DNA of 12,639 nucleotides, from contig JBBAKL010000087.1 in assembly GCA_040403535.1 (NCBI GenBank), positions 1 to 12,639 of the forward strand, read 5' to 3'. Made by a program: the position numbers and the translations under genes. Numbering within the stretch: position 1 is the stretch's first letter; the number at the start of each line of letters is the position of its first letter. This document shows, one piece after another, positions 1-6,172 of this stretch. This DNA comes from JAHEYG01 sp040403535. GTDB lineage: Bacteria; Bacteroidota; Bacteroidia; B-17B0; Aurantibacillaceae. Below the pieces are notes generated by a model. It was given only the letters and a program-made list of their open reading frames with translations, was not told the origin of the DNA and made no database searches.

Positions 1-133
1 TAGGATTATTAGTAGTTGGATGAATAACATGCAATAAATTAATTTCGGCAGAAACTGCTTTTGCAAATGCGATTGCATATTTTAAAGCATCTTCTGCATT
101 GGTTGAAAAATCGGTTGGAATTAATAATTTCAT
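1..133 (-). CDS. Universal stress protein (UspA family), N-terminal fragment cut by window edge
   Basis: Reading the minus strand from the ATG at 133-131 gives 44 codons that run off the left edge. The peptide starts MKLLIPTDFSTNAEDALKYA and continues to a segment ending INLLHVIHPTTNNP. This is the usual beginning of a UspA-fold domain: a first beta strand ending in the PTDFS nucleotide-site motif, an amphipathic helix with the A-L-x-Y-A pattern, and a second strand with the LLHV motif. In the family these are small cytoplasmic proteins, often ATP-binding, induced by growth arrest or stress; members in Bacteroidota commonly carry two tandem Usp domains, but the length here cannot be seen. It lies on the same strand as clpB but after a strong terminator, so it is probably transcribed separately from the 134-226 gap. 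The family call is solid; the precise role is unknown. Confidence 0.85.
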   Translation of the reverse strand, partial: MKLLIPTDFSTNAEDALKYAIAFAKAVSAEINLLHVIHPTTNNP

Positions 134-226
134 AAGAATATTTTTTTGATACCTTAAGTACGCCAATTCTAAATAAAAACAAAGTGATATCCGTCAATAA
201 AAAATTGTGATAAAAGTCATTAAATA
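134..226 (-). promoter_or_regulatory. Intergenic leader of the stress-protein gene
   Basis: This AT-rich gap follows the clpB terminator and ends at the stress-protein ATG, so it should contain that gene's promoter. The best candidate on the minus strand is TAGAATTG at about 163-170, one mismatch from TAnnTTTG, with a TTG 23 bases upstream. The match is weak and the promoter is mainly inferred from position. Confidence 0.25.
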
Positions 227-257
227 CAAAAAGCAACCCAAATTGGGTTGCTTTTTG
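227..257 (-). terminator. Strong intrinsic terminator downstream of clpB
   Basis: A near-perfect inverted repeat, 227-240 pairing with 244-257, has a 3-base loop. The core is AGCAACCCA with TGGGTTGCT and it is flanked by A5 on the left and T5 on the right, so it can terminate on either strand. It lies 55 bases past the clpB stop codon on the clpB strand and ahead of the stress-protein gene, so it most likely ends the clpB message and insulates the next gene. No gene faces it from the left, so its function on the plus strand is not needed. Confidence 0.88.
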
Positions 258-312
258 TGGTATTAGTGATTTCACTTTTAATGGTGCGCCGTGCGGATCA
301 ACCGAAAATGCA

Positions 313-2910
313 TTATTTGTTTCTAAATACAAACTTACTTTCAAACATGTCAAGCACGATTTCTTTTTCTTTATCTATGGATCCTGAAAGAATTTGTTTG
401 GATAATTCATTTAATACCTGTTTCTGCATAACACGTTTAACAGGGCGGGCACCAAACTGTGGGTCGTAGCCCAATTGCGCTAACCAATCGATGGCTTCCG
501 GTGTAGAGCTCATTTTTACACCTTGTTCGGCCAGAAGTTTAGCTACATTATTAAACTGTATCTCAACAATCTTATTAATATCATCACGATTGAGCGGTTC
601 AAACATAATGACTTCATCAATACGATTTAAGAATTCAGGACGAATCGATTTCTTAAGCATCTCATAAACTTCAGTCTTTGTTTTTGCCAAGACCTCATCC
701 TTATTCAGTTCTGTCAGCTTTTCAAAATTCTCCTGTATTAAATGCGAACCGATGTTAGAAGTCATGATGATGATCGTATTCTTAAAGTTTACAGTTCTTC
801 CCTTATTATCAGTTAAACGACCATCATCTAACACTTGCAATAAGATATTGAACACATCCGCATGAGCTTTTTCAATTTCATCTAACAAAACCACACTGTA
901 TGGTTTACGACGAACTGCTTCCGTTAACTGACCGCCTTCTTCATAACCAACGTATCCCGGAGGCGCTCCAACCAAACGGCTTACGGCATGGCGCTCCTGA
1001 TATTCACTCATGTCAATTCTGGTCATGGAATTTTCGTTATTAAATAAAAACTCTGCTAAAGCTTTTGCTAATTCGGTTTTACCAACACCGGTTGTTCCTA
1101 AAAAGATAAAAGAACCAATGGGACGTTTAGCGTCTTGTAATCCCGCTCTGCTTCTTCGAACTGCATCGGAAATACTTTCGATCGCTTCCTGCTGACCAAC
1201 CACACGTTTGTGTAATTCATCCTCCAGGTGTAATAATTTTTCTTTTTCACTTTGTAACATGCGCGATACAGGTATTCCTGTCCATGCACTCACAGCAGCA
1301 GCAATATCCTCACTATCCACTTCCTCTTTCACCAATTGTGAACCATTTTCTTTTGCTTCCGACAATTTAGCTTCCATTTCGGCAAGCTTCGCTTCGGCAT
1401 CTTTTATTTTTCCATACCGAATCTCCGCCACTTTACCATAATCGCCGGCTTTCTCAAAATTATTGGCCTGCACTTTTAAATCTTCAATCTCTAATTTAAT
1501 TTTCTGAACGCCTTCTATCGCTTCTTTCTCTCCTTGCCATTTAGCTCGTAAAGCAGCGCGCTTATCTTGTAATTCAGCAATTTCTTTATTTAGTTCAGCA
1601 ACTTTCTTTTCTTCATTCTCACGCTTCATAGCTTCACGCTCAATTTCGAGCTGCATAATTTCGCGTTCCACTTTATCTAACTCAATTGGCATGGAGTTAA
1701 TTTGCATACGCAACTTTGACGCGGCTTCATCCATTAAGTCGATAGCTTTATCAGGTAAAAAGCGATCGCTGATATAACGTTGCGATAACTCTACAGCAGC
1801 AATAATAGCCTCGTCTTTAATGCGTACTCTATGATGCGTTTCGTATTTTTCTTTGATACCTCGCATAATAGAAATGGCATCCTCTGCGCTTGGCTCATCC
1901 ACCAATACTTTTTGGAATCGGCGTTCTAATGCTTTGTCCTTTTCAAAATATTTTTGGAACTCATTTAAAGTAGTGGCACCAATGGCTCTTAATTCACCAC
2001 GCGCTAAAGCCGGTTTCAAAATATTAGCAGCATCCATAGCTCCTTCGCCACCGCCACCTGCACCAACTAATGTATGTATTTCGTCAATAAATAATACGAT
2101 GTCACCTTGGCTACCGGTTACTTCTTTTATCACTGCTTTTAAGCGCTCTTCAAACTCACCTTTGTATTTAGCGCCGGCAATAAGCGCGCCCATATCCAAC
2201 GAATAAATTTGTTTTGATTTTAAATTTTCAGGCACATCACCACTAATAATACGGTGCGCTAATCCTTCCGCAATAGCGGTTTTACCTACACCGGGTTCAC
2301 CCACTAAAATCGGATTGTTTTTACTACGGCGCGATAAGATTTGTAACACACGTCGGATTTCCTCATCGCGACCAATAACAGGATCTAATTTTCCGCTCTG
2401 TGCCTGCTGATTTAAATTAATAGCGTATTTATTTAACGCGTTGTAGGTTTCTTCTTGTGATTGAGAAGTAACACTGGCTCCTTTACGTAATTCTTTGATG
2501 GCGGCTTTTAAATCTTTTTCGTTAAAGCCCGCATCTTTCATCATACCGGCAACGCTATCGCCACTGGCTAAAATACCCAACAACAAATGCTCTATTGAAA
2601 CGAACTCGTCTTTAAATTCTTTTAAGTACGTATTTGCTTTGGCTATTGTTTGATTAGCCCCGTTTGATAAATAGGGTTGTCCGCCGCTTACTTTTGGATA
2701 CGATTTCACTATGCTCTCCAATGTTTTATCAAACACCTGAGCATTAATGCCAAGTTTCTTTAGTAAGAAAGGTGTTACATTTTCATCCACTTCTAAAATG
2801 GCTTTTAAAACATGGCCGTTCTCGATAGCCTGATTGCCATTGATGGTTGCTAACTGCACTGCTTGCTGTATAGCTTCCTGCGATTTGATGGTGAAATTAT
2901 TTAGATTCAT
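313..2910 (-). CDS. clpB: ATP-dependent chaperone / disaggregase ClpB
   Basis: The 865-residue product is a full-length ClpB/Hsp104 AAA+ hexamer, which in the cytoplasm threads aggregated proteins through its pore in cooperation with DnaK-DnaJ-GrpE. Visible parts, in order: N-terminal Clp repeat domain (about 1-145); first AAA+ module with Walker A GEPGVGKT (204-211), pore loop YKG (249-251), Walker B LFIDE (273-277) and the paired arginines R330-R331; a Glu/Lys-rich middle coiled coil (about 405-530), the feature that separates ClpB from ClpA and ClpC; second AAA+ module with Walker A GTTGVGKT (605-612), pore loop GYVG (652-655), Walker B VVLLDE (673-678), the RPEFLNRID segment (757-765) and the sensor-2 motif GARP (820-823). 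Length matches the family. The Thr in place of the common Pro in the second Walker A leaves all nucleotide-contacting residues intact. The ATG at 2910 gives the expected N-terminus (MNLNNFTIKSQEAIQ). It appears monocistronic, with a putative promoter just upstream and a terminator downstream. Confidence 0.98.
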   Translation of the reverse strand: MNLNNFTIKSQEAIQQAVQLATINGNQAIENGHVLKAILEVDENVTPFLLKKLGINAQVFDKTLESIVKSYPKVSGGQPYLSNGANQTIAKANTYLKEFKDEFVSIEHLLLGILASGDSVAGMMKDAGFNEKDLKAAIKELRKGASVTSQSQEETYNALNKYAINLNQQAQSGKLDPVIGRDEEIRRVLQILSRRSKNNPILVGEPGVGKTAIAEGLAHRIISGDVPENLKSKQIYSLDMGALIAGAKYKGEFEERLKAVIKEVTGSQGDIVLFIDEIHTLVGAGGGGEGAMDAANILKPALARGELRAIGATTLNEFQKYFEKDKALERRFQKVLVDEPSAEDAISIMRGIKEKYETHHRVRIKDEAIIAAVELSQRYISDRFLPDKAIDLMDEAASKLRMQINSMPIELDKVEREIMQLEIEREAMKRENEEKKVAELNKEIAELQDKRAALRAKWQGEKEAIEGVQKIKLEIEDLKVQANNFEKAGDYGKVAEIRYGKIKDAEAKLAEMEAKLSEAKENGSQLVKEEVDSEDIAAAVSAWTGIPVSRMLQSEKEKLLHLEDELHKRVVGQQEAIESISDAVRRSRAGLQDAKRPIGSFIFLGTTGVGKTELAKALAEFLFNNENSMTRIDMSEYQERHAVSRLVGAPPGYVGYEEGGQLTEAVRRKPYSVVLLDEIEKAHADVFNILLQVLDDGRLTDNKGRTVNFKNTIIIMTSNIGSHLIQENFEKLTELNKDEVLAKTKTEVYEMLKKSIRPEFLNRIDEVIMFEPLNRDDINKIVEIQFNNVAKLLAEQGVKMSSTPEAIDWLAQLGYDPQFGARPVKRVMQKQVLNELSKQILSGSIDKEKEIVLDMFESKFVFRNK

Positions 2911-2929
2911 AATTGTATTCTGTTATTAC

Positions 2930-2957
2930 ATTATACAGTGCTCAAATCCTGTTCCAA
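2930..2957 (-). promoter_or_regulatory. Candidate clpB promoter (TTGGAA-N16-TATAAT; sigma-54-like element overlaps)
   Basis: On the minus strand, TTGGAA (2957-2952) and TATAAT (2935-2930) are spaced by 16 bases and end 19 bases before the clpB ATG. This resembles a canonical sigma-70 promoter more than the TAnnTTTG type usual for the phylum. The same stretch also reads TGGAAC-N5-TTGA, a partial match to the -24/-12 sigma-54 element TGGCAC-N5-TTGCA, with correct spacing but A instead of the key C at -12. No CIRCE (HrcA) inverted repeat is present. Which sigma factor acts here cannot be decided from the sequence. Confidence 0.45.
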
Positions 2958-3011
2958 GTCAGATTTTCGGCAAAAAGGGCAGTTTTTTTATAAAAAAAAG
3001 ACAAATTGACC

Positions 3012-3045
3012 TCTAAAAACAAGAAAACACGACTAACTGTCGCAC
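3012..3045 (-). terminator. Weak candidate terminator after the folK / kinase operon
   Basis: On the minus strand, GCGAC (3043-3039), loop AGTTA and GTCGT (3033-3029) form a 5-bp hairpin with one G-U pair, followed by the T-rich run TTTTCTTGTTTTT. It begins 25 bases past the kinase stop codon and lies before the clpB promoter. The stem is short, so it may terminate only partly and allow some read-through into clpB. Confidence 0.4.
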
Positions 3046-3067
3046 AAAAAATAATTTTTACTTGAAT

Positions 3068-3682
3068 TTAGATCTTAATGAAAAGATGTCCCTTTAATGA
3101 TTTCTTATTTAAATAGTTCATCAGGACATCCATTAATTGCTTATTGGTATTGGGGTTGTAGTTTTCTACCTCTACCTCAATTACAGGAATGTTTATTTTT
3201 TTTAAACCGGACTGATAACTCTTAGTCACATTTTGTAAATACTTCTTATCTATTGTCGTTTCAAAATTACGACCACGCTTTTTAATGTTATTTAAAAGAT
3301 TCTTGTGATGCGTATTGATGTAAACTATCAAGTCAGGTTTTGGGGCTACTTCTTCAATGGTTTTAAAATGCTTTTTATAAAGCGTGAATTCCTTCTTCGA
3401 TAAATTTGTTTTTGCAAACCACAAACACTTATATAAACTAAAGTCTGCTACTGTATTTTTAGCTTTATTAGATTTAAAATAATTGTGTAATTGCGCGTGA
3501 CGATCGATTAAAAAACTGTACTCTAAAGGAAACGCCATTTTTTGGCGGTCTTTATAAAACAAAGATAACAATGGATTATCCTCGTAACTCTCCGGTAAAA
3601 AATGGGCTTTGAGTTTTTTAGCTAAAGCTGTTGCTAATGTAGTTTTGCCGGCACCAATATTTCCTTCTATACAGATATACAT
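3068..3682 (-). CDS. Deoxynucleoside kinase (dCK/dGK family)
   Basis: The 204-residue product phosphorylates a deoxynucleoside with ATP or another NTP, a cytoplasmic salvage reaction feeding dNTP pools. It begins directly with the first beta strand and P-loop: MYICIEGNIGAGKTT, with GNIGAGKT at 7-14. The dNK-family Glu follows the second strand (E31 in LPES). The VADFSLYKCLWFAK segment (78-91) corresponds to the central active-site helix of the family, and KKRGRNFE (134-141) is the arginine-bearing lid that closes over the phosphates. A PDLIVYI strand (116-122) precedes the lid, as is typical. Bacterial relatives usually act on deoxyadenosine and/or deoxyguanosine, but substrate choice cannot be read here. 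The ATG is one base after the folK stop codon (TAA A ATG), implying co-transcription and probably translational coupling. The basic C-terminal tail (about 193-204) is of no recognised function. Confidence 0.9.
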   Translation of the reverse strand: MYICIEGNIGAGKTTLATALAKKLKAHFLPESYEDNPLLSLFYKDRQKMAFPLEYSFLIDRHAQLHNYFKSNKAKNTVADFSLYKCLWFAKTNLSKKEFTLYKKHFKTIEEVAPKPDLIVYINTHHKNLLNNIKKRGRNFETTIDKKYLQNVTKSYQSGLKKINIPVIEVEVENYNPNTNKQLMDVLMNYLNKKSLKGHLFIKI

Positions 3683-3683
3683 T

Positions 3684-4166
3684 TTAGATCATTTTTACTT
3701 CAGAAGAATCAACACAATCATTCAATAAATCACTGATGCTTTTTTTAAATATGGGATGGATAAATGTAGCAGCAATTTCATTTAACGGAATTAAAACAAA
3801 ATTACGCAAATGCAATCGCGGATGCGGCACTTCCAGTGCGTCGGAATTAATTATATCGCTATTATAAAATAAAATATCCATGTCCATGGTGCGCGATGCA
3901 TTTCTATTGTCTGTACGTACTCGTCCCATGTTCTTTTCAACAGACTGTAACTTCCCCATCAATTCATCGGCTTTTAATTCCGTACTTATTTTTATGATTT
4001 GGTTATAATAATCGGGGGCAGCTTCAGTTCCCCATGCCTTCGTTTGGTAGACCGAGGATTCGGACACTATATCACAGCCCAAATCCATAATTTGCTGTTT
4101 AGCCTCATTCAAATTGGCCAATCGGTCGCCCATATTTCCGCCCAAACATAAAAAAGCCACGTTCAT
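3684..4166 (-). CDS. folK: 2-amino-4-hydroxy-6-hydroxymethyldihydropteridine pyrophosphokinase (HPPK)
   Basis: The 160-residue product matches HPPK in length. HPPK transfers pyrophosphate from ATP to 6-hydroxymethyl-7,8-dihydropterin, the step before dihydropteroate synthase in folate synthesis. Family landmarks: the N-terminal strand and loop FLCLGGNMGDR (5-15); SSVYQTKAWG (37-46); the signature SRTMDMDILFY (91-101), with D95 and D97 matching the two Mg-binding aspartates; PHPRLHLRNFVLIPL (114-128), which carries substrate- and ATP-contacting His and Arg residues; and the late HP pair (137-138). The ATG at 4166 leaves a short, correct N-terminus. It is the first gene of a two-gene operon with the deoxynucleoside kinase and is transcribed divergently from sppA across 70 bases. 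Folate and nucleotide salvage share demand during DNA synthesis, which may explain the pairing, though this is inference. Confidence 0.96.
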   Translation of the reverse strand: MNVAFLCLGGNMGDRLANLNEAKQQIMDLGCDIVSESSVYQTKAWGTEAAPDYYNQIIKISTELKADELMGKLQSVEKNMGRVRTDNRNASRTMDMDILFYNSDIINSDALEVPHPRLHLRNFVLIPLNEIAATFIHPIFKKSISDLLNDCVDSSEVKMI

Positions 4167-4219
4167 AAAGTTTATGGGGACTGAACCCTATTTAAAAGTA
4201 ATTTAGATTAGATTAATCA

Positions 4220-4245
4220 CAAAATTACTATTTAAAATGAAACAA
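4220..4245 (-). promoter_or_regulatory. Candidate Bacteroidota-type promoter for folK
   Basis: On the minus strand, TAATTTTG (4227-4220) is an exact match to the phylum's -7 element TAnnTTTG. A TTG trinucleotide, candidate for the -33 element, lies 15 bases upstream (4245-4243), inside the first codons of divergent sppA; that spacing is slightly short. The predicted start site would leave a folK leader of roughly 45-50 bases. I could not identify an equally clear element for sppA in the same gap. Confidence 0.4.
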
Positions 4246-6033
4246 TTTTTTGGCGCATTTTTTGGCTCAATCGTAGGTTTATTAATTACCGGTGTGGTAA
4301 TGGCTTTAATTATAGGCGCATTTATTGCTGCAGGTATTAAAGGAGCTTTCTCGGGGATGGATGATGAAAAGGTATTTAAAGTAAAAGACAATAGTGTATT
4401 GCACTTAAAATTAGAAGGTCCGATAACTGAAAGAGGCATGGATAATCCTTTAGAAGATTATGATCTTGGTCCATTTTTTGACAAAGGCGCCATGGGAGTT
4501 CGCGGAATGGTAAAAGCCATTGAAGCAGCAAAAACCGATGAAAAAATAAAAGGTATTTATTTAGATATTAAAGATCTTCAGGCCGGTTTTGCTTCTGTTC
4601 AGGAAATACGAAATGCCTTATTAGATTTTAAAAAATCGGGTAAATTCATTTACTCATACTCTGAAATATACTCTCAAAAAGCGTATTATCTGGCTACCGC
4701 AGCAAGTAAATTGTACATGAATCCGCAAGGCGGAATGGAATTTAAAGGATTAAGCATGCAATTAATGTTCTTTAAAAACATGCTTGAGAAAATGCAAGTG
4801 GAAGCTCAGATTTTCCGTCACGGTAAATTTAAAAGCGCCATCGAACCGTTTATGCTTGACAAAATGAGTGAGGCTAATCGTTTACAAACTGAAACCTATT
4901 TAAATAGTATCTGGAATGCGATTTTAGAAGGCGTATCCAATGAAAGAAAATTAAGCATTGATAACCTTAATGCTTTAGCAAATAACTTGAGTATTAATTC
5001 ACCTGAGGACGCATTGAATAATAAACTGGTGGATGGTTTATTATATGAAGATGAAGTAATGAACTTGTTAAAGAAGAATTTAAAAATTAACGAAAAGGAT
5101 AAAATTGCTTTTGCAGAAATTGCCAAATATGAAAAACAAAACCGTGGCGGTAGCTTAAAAGACAAGAAGATTACCAGAAAATCGAAAATGGCCTTAATTT
5201 ATGCTGTTGGCGAAATCAACAGCGGCGAAGGTGATGATGAAACGATTGGCAGTGACCGTATCGCAAAAGCCATACGCGATGCGCGTTTAGACACCTCTAT
5301 CAAAGCAATTGTTATGCGTGTAAACTCACCGGGCGGAAGTGCTTTAGCAAGTGATGTGATCTGGAGAGAAGTTGTATTGGCAAAAAAAGTGAAGCCGATT
5401 GTGGTTTCAATGGGAGATGTGGCTGCAAGTGGAGGTTATTATATCAGCTGTGCTGCCGACAGAATTTTTGCTCAACCTAATACCATTACCGGTTCAATTG
5501 GTGTATTTGGTATGTTGCCGAATGCTCAAAAAGCTTTTTCCGAAAAATTAGGCATTAACATTGATACCGTTAACACCAACGAGCATAGTGACGTGGGTTC
5601 ATTATTCAGACCTGTTACAAAAGAAGAATTCATGTACATTCAAAATGGCGTTGAAAAAGTATACGAAACATTCATTGGGCGTGTAGCAGACGGACGAGGC
5701 ATTACAACTGCTGAGGTAGACAGTATTGGTCAGGGTCGTGTTTGGAGTGGTGTTGATGCGTTAAAAATTAAATTGGTGGATGAACTTGGCGGAACTAACG
5801 AAGCAATTGCCTACGCGGCAAAAATGGCTAAATTGAAAGATTATAAAATTGAAGAGTTCCCTAAGCGTAAAGATCCTTTTAGCATGTTACTTGGAAAAGG
5901 TGAAGAAGGATTAGAAGAGCGTATCATGGAAAAACATTTAGGTGAACAATACACGTATTTAAAGTTTATTAAACGTATCATGGAGTTTAAGGGTATTCAA
6001 ATGCGTTTACCATATGAAATGGTGTTAAATTAA
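4237..6033 (+). CDS. sppA: Signal peptide peptidase SppA, long (67K) form
   Basis: The 598-residue product is a membrane-anchored serine protease that cleaves leftover signal peptides and other membrane-embedded fragments. One N-terminal transmembrane segment (about 9-34, MKQFFGAFFG then a long Val/Ile/Ala/Gly stretch) anchors it, with the rest expected on the periplasmic side. It has the tandem-domain layout of E. coli SppA, in which the catalytic pair is split between halves: K199 in KFKSAIEPF corresponds to the E. coli general-base Lys209, and S398 in DVAASGGYYIS corresponds to nucleophile Ser409. The RVNSPGGSA motif (361-369) and the TGSIGVFG loop (418-425) are further S49-family signatures. 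Length is close to the E. coli protein (618). The ATG at 4237 places the membrane segment correctly. It is divergent from folK, is followed by its own terminator, and so is probably monocistronic. Confidence 0.97.
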   Translation: MKQFFGAFFGSIVGLLITGVVMALIIGAFIAAGIKGAFSGMDDEKVFKVKDNSVLHLKLEGPITERGMDNPLEDYDLGPFFDKGAMGVRGMVKAIEAAKTDEKIKGIYLDIKDLQAGFASVQEIRNALLDFKKSGKFIYSYSEIYSQKAYYLATAASKLYMNPQGGMEFKGLSMQLMFFKNMLEKMQVEAQIFRHGKFKSAIEPFMLDKMSEANRLQTETYLNSIWNAILEGVSNERKLSIDNLNALANNLSINSPEDALNNKLVDGLLYEDEVMNLLKKNLKINEKDKIAFAEIAKYEKQNRGGSLKDKKITRKSKMALIYAVGEINSGEGDDETIGSDRIAKAIRDARLDTSIKAIVMRVNSPGGSALASDVIWREVVLAKKVKPIVVSMGDVAASGGYYISCAADRIFAQPNTITGSIGVFGMLPNAQKAFSEKLGINIDTVNTNEHSDVGSLFRPVTKEEFMYIQNGVEKVYETFIGRVADGRGITTAEVDSIGQGRVWSGVDALKIKLVDELGGTNEAIAYAAKMAKLKDYKIEEFPKRKDPFSMLLGKGEEGLEERIMEKHLGEQYTYLKFIKRIMEFKGIQMRLPYEMVLN

Positions 6034-6056
6034 TTTGTTTGTTGAGTTAAATAAAT

Positions 6057-6087
6057 AAAAGGCGCGGAGAAATTCGCGCTTTTTTTG
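6057..6087 (+). terminator. Intrinsic terminator of sppA
   Basis: A GC stem, GCGCG (6062-6066) pairing with CGCGC (6075-6079), encloses an 8-base loop that can extend the stem a little, followed by eight T residues (6080-6087). It begins about 25 bases after the sppA stop codon on the same strand. The next gene, the DUF5916 gene, lies 86 bases further on, so it probably has its own promoter in the 6088-6172 gap. Confidence 0.85.
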
Positions 6088-6172
6088 TTTATAACGTTTA
6101 ACAATAAAGTTGAATAATCCCGAACTGTGGGTGATGTATGTTGTAGTAATACTTAATAATTTGCAATACCAA

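Noticed and set aside
39..353. A 104-codon open frame on the minus strand covering the gap between the stress-protein gene and clpB.
   Set aside because: It crosses the clpB terminator, overlaps the ends of two real genes in other frames, and has no recognisable domain; the stress-protein frame at 1-133 explains the coding part.
1010..2206. Several plus-strand open frames of 60-117 codons lying inside clpB.
   Set aside because: They are antisense to a strongly conserved gene, have biased composition without domains, and have no promoter or start signals of their own.
2911..3067. CIRCE (HrcA) operator upstream of clpB.
   Set aside because: I looked for the TTAGCACTC-N9-GAGTGCTAA inverted repeat; only a fragment, GAGCACT, is present on one side without its partner.
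4160..4190. A short GGG...CCC inverted repeat in the folK leader that might be a folate- or pterin-sensing RNA.
   Set aside because: The stem is only three to four base pairs and no known riboswitch core is visible; the leader is too short for a tetrahydrofolate riboswitch.
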